Origin: Sulfolobus islandicus Y.N.15.51
GTDB taxonomy: Archaea; Thermoproteota; Thermoprotei_A; Sulfolobales; Sulfolobaceae
DNA length: 64,000 nucleotides
Assembly: GCF_000022485.1 (NCBI RefSeq)
Contig: NC_012623.1
Location: forward strand, 1,514,501-1,578,500
Direction of reading: 5' to 3'
Shown: piece after piece, positions 8,829 through 17,872 of the stretch
Layout of the letters: every line of letters starts with the position of its first letter
Position numbering within the stretch: position 1 is the first letter of the stretch
The notes under the pieces: model-generated
Databases searched by the model: none
Seen by the model: the letters and a program-made list of their open reading frames with translations, nothing else
What the model was told of the DNA's origin: nothing
Translations under genes and position numbers: made by a program

Positions 8829-9971
8829 GTGACTCTTTCATTAAGAGTAGATACAAGTCATAAGTACTCATTTAGCGGAGATGTTAGGTACATTTTCAAG
8901 GTATTATTAGTTCCAGAGAAATTGGGTTCAGCTACGGGCTTCCATTACATTGTGGCCCTTGATACTAGTGGGTCCATGACTGGATATAAAATAGAGTTAG
9001 CTAAACAAGGTGCCATAGAGCTATTTAAGAGAATACCTAAGGGTAATAAGGTTTCCTTCATAACTTTCTCATCAAATGTGAACGTGATTAAGGAATTCGT
9101 TGACCCTCTAGACTTAACCAATGAGATACTACAGATAGCTGCAGGAGGGCAAACTGCACTTTACACAGCTATCTTAACTGCAAATAGTTTAGCAAAGAAG
9201 TATCAAATGCCAACTTACCTATTACTGCTAACTGATGGTAACCCAACTGATGAGACGAATGTGGGGAACTATCTAAAGTTACCTTATTTCGAAAAAATGC
9301 AAGTGTATTCCTTCGGAATTGGAGATGATTACAATGAACAATTGTTACAGAATATTAGCGATAAGACAAGTGGAGTAATGTATCATATTTCAGATGCTAA
9401 TGAGATACCTCAAAAGCTTCCTCAAAAGGCTGTAACGCAAATAGCTGCAAAGAACGTTACAGTTGATATAGCTGCTGAGGGTAATGTGAAACTTTTGAAT
9501 TACGCTACAACACCCGTAAAAGTGAATGGTATAGAAAATGTTATCAAAATCTTTGGAGAAACCATTTTACCAGCCAATTATGAGGGTAGCTTCTTAACTG
9601 TGAAAGTCAATTATGAGGATCCAGTAACCAATAAACTTGAATCGTTACTGCAAGTTGTTCAAGTTAAGAGGGCGCAGGATCAAAACACCTTTGTATCTGG
9701 TATAAATAATGATGTGATAAATGAATATAGGTATTACGAACTGTTGGATAAGTACGCTAAGCAAGTTCAAGCTGAACAATTGATTGAGGCTACGAAAACT
9801 CTTAATCAACTAAATGAAATAGCCCAACAGACTAGGAGGATAGACTTCATGGAGACTACTAGAAGGTTGTCAGAGGGATTAGAGACCACTAAAAGGATAG
9901 GTACTGTTGAACAGACTAAAAGGCTATCAAAAGAAGTTACTAGTGAGGTTACTAGAAAGCTTAGGGAATGA
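8829..9971 (+). CDS. vWA domain protein with Thr-repeat tail (ArnB-like)
   Basis: 380 aa from GTG 8829. MIDAS motif D45-T-S47-G-S49 is intact and LLTDGNPTDETNVGNY supplies the later metal ligand. The final ~65 residues form a charged helical tail with five spaced Thr-basic-basic-hydrophobic motifs: TRRI, TRRL, TKRI, TKRL, TRKL. FHA domains read phosphothreonine with a strong preference at +3, so this tail looks like an array of docking sites for the FHA protein two genes upstream. It and the paralogue at 6261 are both ArnB candidates. Confidence 0.85.
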   Translation: MTLSLRVDTSHKYSFSGDVRYIFKVLLVPEKLGSATGFHYIVALDTSGSMTGYKIELAKQGAIELFKRIPKGNKVSFITFSSNVNVIKEFVDPLDLTNEILQIAAGGQTALYTAILTANSLAKKYQMPTYLLLLTDGNPTDETNVGNYLKLPYFEKMQVYSFGIGDDYNEQLLQNISDKTSGVMYHISDANEIPQKLPQKAVTQIAAKNVTVDIAAEGNVKLLNYATTPVKVNGIENVIKIFGETILPANYEGSFLTVKVNYEDPVTNKLESLLQVVQVKRAQDQNTFVSGINNDVINEYRYYELLDKYAKQVQAEQLIEATKTLNQLNEIAQQTRRIDFMETTRRLSEGLETTKRIGTVEQTKRLSKEVTSEVTRKLRE

Positions 9972-10512
9972 TGGCAGCGTAATCTACGTCTAAAACCTTT
10001 ATATCATTTCTTTCCTTATATTCAATCCCATCAACAATTGTAGGTATATTAGAGACTTTAACATAATAATTTTCTTTTAAATAATCTATTAATTTGTCCA
10101 TCAATTCCTTTTTATTGGACGCTATGATTGGTACGTCATTTAAAATTAACATTCGATAGAGTCTTTCATTCTTTATTCCAAGAAAATGCAGTTTTGTCAT
10201 CAATCCACTCATTTCTCCTATGACCTTTTTGTAGGCTTTTAGTGCTATCAGTACTTTATCACTACCTTTAAGTGAATACAAGTTATCAGTACTTTTAATT
10301 ATCTTTACAGTATATTTGTAATTAGGATAGAAGTTAAAACCAATTTTTGGAGGATCAAATATTATGAGCTTTCGCAGAACGTTATTATTTAAATCATATG
10401 ATACATATGCTGGAAATTCCTCCGCCAAGGAATCCACGAACTCATACCTAGTTATTATGTGACTAGTTTCAGTTGAAATTATAGATGAAATGTCAATTCC
10501 ATTTAATTTCAT
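9961..10512 (-). CDS. Hypothetical protein, 183 aa
   Basis: No family recognised. It is a soluble alpha/beta protein, with a beta-rich N-terminal half (KLIIFDPPKIGFNFYPNYKY) and a helical segment around residues 80-150 (LIALKAYKKVIGEMSGLM). It converges with the vWA gene and the coding ends overlap by 11 nt. It may be part of the Arn-like block by position only. Confidence 0.55.
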   Translation of the reverse strand: MKLNGIDISSIISTETSHIITRYEFVDSLAEEFPAYVSYDLNNNVLRKLIIFDPPKIGFNFYPNYKYTVKIIKSTDNLYSLKGSDKVLIALKAYKKVIGEMSGLMTKLHFLGIKNERLYRMLILNDVPIIASNKKELMDKLIDYLKENYYVKVSNIPTIVDGIEYKERNDIKVLDVDYAAIIP

Positions 10513-10669
10513 ATGTATATCTCATCTTAGTAATATTTAATTATTTCTTATTTAACGTTGATCACACTAAACAAAAAGCTAATTTGTCATTATATATTTT
10601 CCTAGAAGATTGAATAGTTTTTAATCAATGACGACATTTACTTTATAGAATATCTTGACTATAATCCTA

Positions 10670-12237
10670 TTAAATCAACTTATTTTGTTGAATACAATCT
10701 ATTAAATAATTAGCAACTTCCTTAGCTTTATTTACTAGTGAAGAGTACATGTAAATGCTTTTTTTGTTTAGCTCATCCTCATCCAATACTATTATTTCTG
10801 AATCTCTAATTGCAATATCAATTTCCAAATCTAAGTACCTTATTTTCCCTTTAAGTAATTCTGGTGGTGTTGATATATTAATATAGATTCCCTTTAACGA
10901 GTTATCTATACCACTATAATACCTATGAATCTGATACCACTTATCAGAATTGTACTCTACAATATCATAGTCGCCATTCTCTATTCTTTTTCCTATACCA
11001 TCCAGAACTCCATTACCGTTAATCTCACGCCTAAGAGTGATTCTATATCCGTCATTATTAACTTCCTTCTCAATTACTTTCCCACCTCTTAGGTAGATCG
11101 CTTTTCCATCAGCCTTAATGTGCTCAATCTTCATGAAATCGGAAATTAGTGCTTCTAATAATTTAACTGGAGAACCTTCCTTATCCTTTTCTAAGGAGTC
11201 CACTTCCCTATTATAACTTAACTTTAACAAATGATGGTACTTAACAGTGTTAACTATGCTCTTTCTGACTTCATCTAAATGCAGTTTATCCGGTAATGAA
11301 AGGGTTATTAAATAGAAATCCTCTCCTTGATCTCTAAACTCCCTATTTTCATACCTCAATACTAATCTCTCTAGATCTTCCTTTAATTCGTTTAGTGTTG
11401 CATATTTTGCATTACTTCTCCACTTTACGTTATATCCTTTTCTATTAAGAGGTGAACTTAAGGTTAGTAGCCTCAGTGTTTACCCATGGCGTAACTTATC
11501 CTTACTTTTAATTACTTCTAATTCCGCCATGGGCACCCCTCCTAAGGGATCATACACAGTCACCCTTAAATCATTGGGCTGGTCGAGGGAAACACCACTA
11601 CCCTCCCATCCACACTTTTATCACTCCCCAAACCTCGTGAGTAGTACCCGTCATCAGTTAGGGGGATCATCAATATAAAATACATTGTAATACTATATAA
11701 GCATTACTTAATCAAAACGATATTTAGAAGTAATTAAAAATAACGAGTAGTTACGTAGAAGTGTTACAGTCTTTCCTCCTCATTGTTGATATGCTCAGAA
11801 AAAGTAGTTACTCCCTTCCCTCTCCATACCATTGCGTACTTACTTACAGCCTTAGTCTCACTTAATACTATTTTTCCATCATAAGGCGGTTTTATAACGA
11901 TTCCCTCTTCTAGGCATGGTTCTACTTTAAAGTTACCGTAGGTGCAACTTTCGTCTGCTTCTATTACCGAGTATAGTTTGATAGGACTTTTCCAGTGGAA
12001 TGAGTACTTAAATACATCATGTAGGTCCTCCTCAATAGTTCCATTTCCCATCACGATAATCTTGCCTCTATCATACTCAAAATCCTTTATGGTAATGTCT
12101 GCTGGTAAATTATTTACTTCCCGCATAAATCGCTCAGCTATCTCCACAGATTGTTGTACAATTTCATACGAAAGAGAAGAAAAAATTGACGTTAACGCTG
12201 TAGCATAAATCCCCCTTATTCTAACTCTTCCTTTCAT
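10670..12237 (-). pseudogene. fau-1: fau-1 (RNA-binding/ribonuclease FAU-1), split by insertion
   Basis: Two in-frame halves of one gene flank a foreign segment. The N-terminal half (11767-12237, 157 aa) starts MKGRVRIRGIYATALTSIF, the S1-like opening of FAU-1, and ends NNEEERL before a stop inside the insertion. The C-terminal half (10670-11473, 267 aa) resumes at RLLTLSSPLNRKGYN and holds the DUF402 domain. Joined they give about 424 aa, the family length. FAU-1 binds AU-rich RNA and is related to RNase E/G. The N-terminal start overlaps the aconitase end by 17 nt. Whether either half is functional is unknown. Confidence 0.85.
11477..11766 (-). mobile_element. ~290 bp non-autonomous IS607/TnpB-derived element (MITE)
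   Basis: Inserted in fau-1. Read on the minus strand, the 180 nt up to 11481 match the 3' end of the IS element at 40.2-40.5 kb with scattered substitutions, including the terminal GGGTAAAC. It carries no intact tnpA or tnpB. Subterminal inverted repeats are visible: TTACTTTTAATTACTTCT (11502-11519) and AGAAGTAATTAAAAATAA (11727-11744), 17 of 18 matching; the parent has the same pair. No target duplication is clear, as expected for IS607/IS200-605 type transposition. Exact ends are uncertain by a few bases. Confidence 0.8.
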
Positions 12238-14788
12238 TTTCTAAGAATTTCTCGAGCACATAATTTAATATTCCTCCTTTCTTGACATATGTTAGTTCAA
12301 CGTTGTTATCTATTCTTGCAATTCCCTTGGTAGTTATTTTCTCCCCATTAGATTTCACAAACTCTATGACTAATTCTTTCTTAGGTTTAAGATCCTTAAT
12401 ACCCTTTATGTTAATAGTCTCATCTCCCTTTATTCCTAGACTTCTCCAGTCTTGAATTTGTATAGGTATTACACCCATAGCTACTAAGTTACTCCTATGT
12501 ATCCTCTCAAAACTCTCAGCTAAAACTGCCTTAACTCCTAACAATTTGGTCACCTTTGCTGCCCAATCTCTTGAACTTCCACTTCCATACTGTTTACCTG
12601 CTACTATCACTAGAGGAACTCCCTCCTTTTTATACTGCATTGCCACTTCATAGACACTAGCAATCCTTCTATCTGGGAAGTGAACAGTATATCCTCCTTC
12701 TTTTTCCACTAATAGATTCTTCATCTTAGGATTGAAAAATCCCCCTCTTAACATTACCTCATGGTTACCTCTTCTAGCACCATAGGTATTTAGATCACTT
12801 ACACCAAATTGCTTTAAGTATAATCCTGCAGGTGAGTCAGGGGTAATTGGACCAGCTGGCGAAATGTGATCAGTAGTTATCTTATCTCCCAGTAACAATA
12901 GTATTCTAGCGTTAACTATATCATCTAACTCCTCCTGCTTTTCTTCAGTGTACCATGGGGGTAGTCTTATGTAGGTTGACTTCTCATCCCAACTGTATAC
13001 ATCTCCTTGTGGGGTCTTTAATGAGTTCCACAATTCATTTCCTTCAAAGATATTGGAATTCTTCTTGTACAGTTCTGGCTTTAAGGCCATATTCATGTAG
13101 GCTTTTATCTCTTTTAAGGAAGGCCAGATATCCCTTAAATACACTGGTTTTCCATTGGGATCGTATCCTATAGGCTCATTGTAGAAGTCTATATCAATTC
13201 TTCCCGCTAACGCATAAGCAACTACTAAGATTGGAGAGGCTAGAAAAGTACCCTTTAATAATGGGTTTATTCTGCCTTCAAAATTCCTATTTCCACTAAT
13301 TACCCCATATGTTTCGATACCATTTTCCTTAATGTCCTCCTCTACATGCTTTGGTAAAGGCCCTGCATTACCTATACACGTTGTACATCCGAAACCAACT
13401 AAGTGAAAACCTAAGGCCTCTAAATATGGTAATAATTCGGTTTCCCTTAAGTATTCAGCTACTACTGGTGATCCGGGAGCAGTACTCGTTTTAATGTAAG
13501 TAGGTACTCTTAATCCCATTTCAACAGCCTTTTTAGCTAAGATACCAGCACCTAACATTACAGTTGGATTAGAAGTGTTTGTACAACTAGTAATTGCAGC
13601 CAAGACCACAGCGTTGTCCTCTACATATTTGCCCTTTTTCTTCTTCTCCTTACTTAGTTTTCCTTTAACTTCTCTTAAAACTATTCTCTCATCAGGATTT
13701 CTAGGTCCCGCTATTGCTGGTTCTATCTTACTTAAATCCACTTCTACTACATCCGTATACCTTATCTTCCTAGAATCGTCATAGAATAAATCTTGTAGTT
13801 GGGAATATTTCTTAACGAATTCTCCATCTCTATTTGTAAGTTCAAGATAGCTTACGGTTACATCATCAATCGGGAAGTACGCTGCTGTTGCACCGTACTC
13901 TGGTGTCATGTTAGCTATAGTAGCCCTATCTGGTACAGAAAGTAGCGATAAAGATGGTCCGAAGAATTCCACGAATTTACTTACCACGTTCTTTTTCCTT
14001 AATAACTCCGTAATGTAAAGAACAACATCAGTGGGAGTTACTCCTTCTTGAATCTCTCCAGATAATCTTACACCTATTACCTCTGGTACATTAAGGTAGT
14101 ATGGCTCTCCTAAAAGTACAGCCTCTGCTTCTAATCCACCAACTCCCCATCCTAGGATTCCCAGACCTTCAATCATTGTAGTGTGCGAATCTGTTCCAAT
14201 AATTACCTCTGGAAATGCAGTTAACAAACCCTTTACTTCAGCCTTTGTGACTACAGTACTTAAGTATTCTAGGTTTACTTGATGGATAATCCCTTTACCT
14301 GGAGGCACAATTCTTAAGTTCCTAAATGCCCCTTGAGCCCATTTTAAAAATTGATATCTTTCCAAATTTCTTTCAAATTCTTTTTTCATATTGAACTCTA
14401 GTGAGTAAACTGTACCGTAATAGTCCACCTGTACCGAATGATCTATGACTAGGTCTGCCGGAACTACTGGGTTGATCATCTTGGGATCTTTCTTCAGTTG
14501 AATCATCTTCTCTCTCATTGCTGCTAAATCAACTAATAGGGGAACTCCAGTGTAGTCTTGCATTACAACTCTAGTTGGCATAAAAGCCAATTCTTCTCCT
14601 ACCTTCCATTTAGTTATATTCTCAAGGTCTTCTTCTGTTATCTTATTTCCATCTAAATTTCTGTAAACGTTTTCAATAAGGATTCTTATTGAATAGGGTA
14701 GATCACTTATTTTATAACCTTTTTCTTCCAATTCTTTTAAAGGATAATAATATATTTCTGAACCTTTGTATGAAAATTTACTTGGCAT
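12221..14788 (-). CDS. acnA: Aconitate hydratase (aconitase A)
   Basis: 855 aa, full length for the AcnA/IRP-type family. It isomerises citrate to isocitrate in the TCA cycle using a [4Fe-4S] cluster. The cluster cysteines are visible in ITSCTNTSNP and GFGCTTCIGNAG. Other signatures are VIGTDSHTTMIEGLGILGWG, the swivel-domain GDKITTDHISPAGPI, and YGSGSSRDWAAK with the substrate-binding Arg/Ser. The start MPSKFSYKGSEIYYYPL is the normal N-terminus. Its 3' end overlaps the start of the interrupted fau-1 gene by 17 nt. Confidence 0.97.
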   Translation of the reverse strand: MPSKFSYKGSEIYYYPLKELEEKGYKISDLPYSIRILIENVYRNLDGNKITEEDLENITKWKVGEELAFMPTRVVMQDYTGVPLLVDLAAMREKMIQLKKDPKMINPVVPADLVIDHSVQVDYYGTVYSLEFNMKKEFERNLERYQFLKWAQGAFRNLRIVPPGKGIIHQVNLEYLSTVVTKAEVKGLLTAFPEVIIGTDSHTTMIEGLGILGWGVGGLEAEAVLLGEPYYLNVPEVIGVRLSGEIQEGVTPTDVVLYITELLRKKNVVSKFVEFFGPSLSLLSVPDRATIANMTPEYGATAAYFPIDDVTVSYLELTNRDGEFVKKYSQLQDLFYDDSRKIRYTDVVEVDLSKIEPAIAGPRNPDERIVLREVKGKLSKEKKKKGKYVEDNAVVLAAITSCTNTSNPTVMLGAGILAKKAVEMGLRVPTYIKTSTAPGSPVVAEYLRETELLPYLEALGFHLVGFGCTTCIGNAGPLPKHVEEDIKENGIETYGVISGNRNFEGRINPLLKGTFLASPILVVAYALAGRIDIDFYNEPIGYDPNGKPVYLRDIWPSLKEIKAYMNMALKPELYKKNSNIFEGNELWNSLKTPQGDVYSWDEKSTYIRLPPWYTEEKQEELDDIVNARILLLLGDKITTDHISPAGPITPDSPAGLYLKQFGVSDLNTYGARRGNHEVMLRGGFFNPKMKNLLVEKEGGYTVHFPDRRIASVYEVAMQYKKEGVPLVIVAGKQYGSGSSRDWAAKVTKLLGVKAVLAESFERIHRSNLVAMGVIPIQIQDWRSLGIKGDETINIKGIKDLKPKKELVIEFVKSNGEKITTKGIARIDNNVELTYVKKGGILNYVLEKFLENERKS

Positions 14789-14854
14789 ATATAAACATAC
14801 TCACTCCGAGCAAAAAAATTAGTTTATAAAAAAGACTGTCAGTGATAAAGATAT

Positions 14855-15607
14855 TTGCAACACAAAGTAGTATTGTATGTGAGTGAGATTTTAGAGATCT
14901 GCAAAAAAGTTAAACTACTAGCATATTTCGGATCTTATACAAGGCAAGAGGATTTCGTAGAAGGTATCTCAGATATAAACGTTTTCGCTATAACTGAGGA
15001 TAAATATTTAATGCTTGAGCTTGCAAGTTTAGGCTACTCACCTATTGTACTTTCTGAAAAGAACCTCATAGATCTATGCGAGAAAGGTGATCCAATTTGT
15101 TATTATCTACTTTATGATTCTAACGTAGTCTGTGGGCAATTCCCTGAGAACGTTAAATTCAATTTGAATAACTTTACTTGTGAAAGGATAAGAAAATCCA
15201 TTTTTTCCTTCTTATCATCAGCAGTGTCAGGATTTTTAAGACAAGATGAAATTTCCGCTGTTTCAAATTCCTTTAAGGCATTTAGAAGTGTAATACAATG
15301 GAGATCATGCGTTAATCTAAAAACAATTCCGTTAGGGAATAATGAATTAAAGAATAGATGCAAGGAATTAAACCTTTCAGTCTGTAACGAGTTTTCAGAT
15401 ATAGTGCTTGTTAGGCGAATGAAAGCTCCGTTATCACTTTGGAGTTTAGATAGGATAGTTGAGGCTATCTGTAGTGAGATCAAAATCAATTGCGTGAAAC
15501 CATCTAAAGTATTGGAATTAGTTAAGAATCTCATGCAAGTTACATATAAAGAAGATGGTACAGTTATAGCAAAGGATAGTCTAGGTAGGGAAACTAAGAT
15601 GCCATAA
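14855..15607 (+). CDS. Nucleotidyltransferase-fold hypothetical protein
   Basis: 250 aa from TTG 14855. The N-terminus reads LLAYFGSYTRQEDFVEGISD then INVFAIT, which resembles the GS-x(n)-DxD motif of minimal nucleotidyltransferases, though the second acidic residue is replaced by N in DINVF, so catalysis is doubtful. The rest is helical, like a HEPN-type partner domain fused on. It is divergent from aconitase with about 65 nt between. Function unknown. Confidence 0.6.
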   Translation: MQHKVVLYVSEILEICKKVKLLAYFGSYTRQEDFVEGISDINVFAITEDKYLMLELASLGYSPIVLSEKNLIDLCEKGDPICYYLLYDSNVVCGQFPENVKFNLNNFTCERIRKSIFSFLSSAVSGFLRQDEISAVSNSFKAFRSVIQWRSCVNLKTIPLGNNELKNRCKELNLSVCNEFSDIVLVRRMKAPLSLWSLDRIVEAICSEIKINCVKPSKVLELVKNLMQVTYKEDGTVIAKDSLGRETKMP

Positions 15608-15640
15608 AATTTTTATTGTAAAATAATATTATAGTAATAG

Positions 15641-16105
15641 ATGAGCGAAGAAATTAACCGTGATATGGAAAGAGCAGAAGAATATGAACAAACAACCACT
15701 AGGGTTTCTGCATTAGGTCAAAATAAGTTTGAATTGAGTACCGGTCTCATAATTGCTGCTAGATACGCTGATAAGTTAAGGAGAGTCGCATTGGTTGCAT
15801 TTAGCAAGATAGCACCTAAGGAAGTTATTATTAGAGATGTGAGTGAGCTAAATAAACAACTATATGCCAAAATTGTGGAGGAGATGAAGCTAGGTAAATT
15901 GGATGTTATTAGAATATCAGTAGATGCTGAATATGATAATCAAAATAAAAAATTAATTTTCAGTAATTTGCGAATATTGAGGTACATTACTGAAGAGCAA
16001 TGTGCAGAGAAGTATAAAGATGTCGTTAGTGAGAATGAAAAACTGAAAGAAGAAATTTCAGAATTAAGGAAAAAATTAGAGGATATATTATCCCTTTTAA
16101 AGTAG
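15641..16105 (+). CDS. Conserved crenarchaeal protein (DUF2258-like)
   Basis: 154 aa. The N-terminal ~110 residues form an alpha/beta domain (FELSTGLIIAARYADKLRRV, then IIRDVSELNKQLYAKIVEEM) resembling DUF2258, a small archaeal family of unknown role. The last ~35 residues are a coiled coil (ENEKLKEEISELRKKLEDIL), so it probably self-associates. An AT-rich TATA-like stretch precedes it. Family assignment is from memory and tentative. Confidence 0.6.
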   Translation: MSEEINRDMERAEEYEQTTTRVSALGQNKFELSTGLIIAARYADKLRRVALVAFSKIAPKEVIIRDVSELNKQLYAKIVEEMKLGKLDVIRISVDAEYDNQNKKLIFSNLRILRYITEEQCAEKYKDVVSENEKLKEEISELRKKLEDILSLLK

Positions 16106-16108
16106 AAA

Positions 16109-16405
16109 TTACCCTTTTATTATCCCTATTATGAATCCTATAATGAATGTTATTGAGGTATATGGAATTATAGATTTCAAGTTCTCAGTGCTTGAAATTA
16201 CGGAAGGCAATTTTGCCGATAATGTATGTAAGAAGTTTATCACATCTTGAGGCGTAATGTAGCCAACTGCGATCAGTATTATAACGATAGCAAGCAATAT
16301 GAGTCCTATTTGTATGATCTTTTTCACAAGAAAACCTATTAGCAACCCTAACAAAAACGCTATAACGATTGAAATTATTCCGCTCGTAGTTAATACTGGT
16401 AACAT
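16109..16405 (-). CDS. Small membrane protein, 98 aa
   Basis: Three hydrophobic helices: residues about 8-27 (IISIVIAFLLGLLIGFLVKK), 30-50 (IGLILLAIVIILIAVGYI) and 78-97. The C-terminal helix contains a glycine-rich FIIGFIIGIIKG. FUN14-like small membrane proteins look similar, but I cannot assign it firmly. It converges with the 15641 gene with a 3-nt gap and diverges from 16459. Confidence 0.6.
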   Translation of the reverse strand: MLPVLTTSGIISIVIAFLLGLLIGFLVKKIIQIGLILLAIVIILIAVGYITPQDVINFLHTLSAKLPSVISSTENLKSIIPYTSITFIIGFIIGIIKG

Positions 16406-16458
16406 GCTAAGTATATTATGTAATCAAACTTATAACTTTGTATGGATTAGGATGAAAT

Positions 16459-16767
16459 ATGAAAGTTGTAAAGTATAATTTGAAGGCTAAGATTGAGAGA
16501 GCTGGAAAAGAACCTATAACAATAGAGAAGAAATTTAGAAAATTGGTCAATGCAAGAAGGTTTATAGATGAACTAGTAGGAGAAGCTCAAGTAAAGTGCA
16601 CCCCATTGAGTAAGTCTGAAACTTTAATGACTAAGCAGTGTGAAGGTGATCAAGTAAAGTACTTCTTCGAAATTAGTATAGAGAGAATTAAAAAGCCAAA
16701 GAAGGAGGAAACTAAGAAGGAAGAGAAGAAGCAACAGCAGCAAGGAACTACTTCTCAATCGCCATAA
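16459..16767 (+). CDS. Hypothetical protein with Lys/Gln-rich tail
   Basis: 102 aa. The first ~80 residues are a compact beta/alpha domain (KVVKYNLKAKIERAGKEP...FRKLVNARRFIDELVGEAQV) with two Cys. The tail is low complexity: KKPKKEETKKEEKKQQQQG. No family recognised. Its coding end overlaps the convergent zinc-finger gene by 13 nt. Confidence 0.55.
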   Translation: MKVVKYNLKAKIERAGKEPITIEKKFRKLVNARRFIDELVGEAQVKCTPLSKSETLMTKQCEGDQVKYFFEISIERIKKPKKEETKKEEKKQQQQGTTSQSP

Positions 16768-16940
16768 TGTACTCTAGTTTCCCTTAACCATTTTCTAAAG
16801 CATGATTTAGAACAAAATAGATAAGCCCTGTTTTTATGTACTAAGATAAATTCGGCATACTCTACCTCCTTCCCACACTGGCTACAAACACCAAAGTTAG
16901 GAATAGATAAAATTTGTCTTATAGACTTGAATTCAGCCAT
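16755..16940 (-). CDS. Small TRASH/FCS-like zinc-finger protein, 61 aa
   Basis: Four cysteines in the arrangement GVCSQCGKEV...YLFCSKSCFRKWLRE form one treble-clef site like the TRASH/YHS-type metal-binding domain. Such small proteins are common in Sulfolobales and are thought to bind zinc or other metals. It lies 24 nt downstream of the Lrs14-like gene on the same strand, so the order is regulator then finger. Confidence 0.65.
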   Translation of the reverse strand: MAEFKSIRQILSIPNFGVCSQCGKEVEYAEFILVHKNRAYLFCSKSCFRKWLRETRVHYGD

Positions 16941-16964
16941 ATAAAAATGTTTGATTGAAAAAGT

Positions 16965-17348
16965 TTAAATGACTATTTCTAATGCAGTGTGTTTTTGCAA
17001 TGCGTCCTTTACTGTACCTGCAAGTTTTTCTAGATCTGCTTCTAATTTCTTGTATAACCTCTCTTTTTCTACCCAATATATGTAATTTGGTCTCCCTTTC
17101 CTTTCCTCTTTTTCAGCTGGAGCCTTTTCCCTCTGTATTAAACCTTTGTCAAGTAAGTTATTCAAAGCTTTACTTATAGAAGCTTTAGTCACGTTTAATT
17201 TTTGAGATAGGTCGTCAGTGGTCATCTTTCCATTTTGCAATAATATGTGTAGTACCTCTACATCGCTTTTAGATAGACCATACATGAAGGCTACGAAGTC
17301 ATGTATATCTACTTCTCTTCCATCGGGGAACCTAACTTTTTCAGCCAT
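16965..17348 (-). CDS. Lrs14-type winged-helix regulator
   Basis: 127 aa. N-terminal KVRFPDGREVDIHDFVAF, then a winged helix LSKSDVEVLHILLQNGKMTT with recognition helix NVTKASISKALNNLLDKGLI, a GRPNYIYWV wing and a C-terminal dimer helix. This is the Sulfolobales Lrs14 family, small abundant DNA-binding proteins that autoregulate and affect biofilm or motility. Two paralogues lie at 20760 and 21614. Neighbouring aconitase suggests this could be Lrs14 itself, but I do not assign the symbol. Confidence 0.8.
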   Translation of the reverse strand: MAEKVRFPDGREVDIHDFVAFMYGLSKSDVEVLHILLQNGKMTTDDLSQKLNVTKASISKALNNLLDKGLIQREKAPAEKEERKGRPNYIYWVEKERLYKKLEADLEKLAGTVKDALQKHTALEIVI

Positions 17349-17548
17349 TTCTTTTTCACCATATATCTATTTAGCTTACTTACTTAAAAAAGTCGTGTAT
17401 ATCCAAATATACATTTGTCCATAAATATATATAAGTGTATTTCAATTATCTTCTCCAAGATTTTCTTATTATGATAAACACTGTTAATAGTTAATTATAA
17501 AGGCTAATAATAAATGCTGTTAAATGTTTCTGCGGAGAGATAATATAT

Positions 17549-17869
17549 ATGCGTTACTCCACATTTTGTGAAGATGGATATGTTAATGTAGTTCCAGCTT
17601 TGAAGGTTATGTTAGTAATGAGCTTACTGAGTAAGGGTTTATCACTACGTGAGGCATGTAAATCTGTTAATATGTCAATAACCGCATATGAGAGGCATAA
17701 GAAAGATAGTATGGATAAAATTCAGAAAATTAGAGAAGATAGAGAGATTAGTAATATGATCAATTCTTTATCTACTAGAATAATAAATAAAGAGAAGATA
17801 GACCCAACGATGTTCTGTCTAGTTTGTAGTAAGTCACGAAGGTTATTTAACTTACCAGTATGTTTTTAA
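17549..17869 (+). CDS. Putative HTH protein, 106 aa
   Basis: The N-terminal half looks like a helix-turn-helix: LKVMLVMSLLSKGLSLREAC then KSVNMSITAYERHKK, the pattern of a small transposase- or sigma-like HTH. The C-terminus holds CLVC and a final Cys. It ends 3 nt before the MFS gene, so they are probably cotranscribed and it may regulate that transporter. Family not recognised. Confidence 0.5.
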   Translation: MRYSTFCEDGYVNVVPALKVMLVMSLLSKGLSLREACKSVNMSITAYERHKKDSMDKIQKIREDREISNMINSLSTRIINKEKIDPTMFCLVCSKSRRLFNLPVCF

Positions 17870-17872
17870 GCT

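Noticed and set aside
16982..17179. Plus-strand ORF of 65 aa opposite the Lrs14-like gene
   Set aside because: It is the mirror of a well-supported winged-helix gene and has no family features; treated as a shadow, like the other antisense ORFs.
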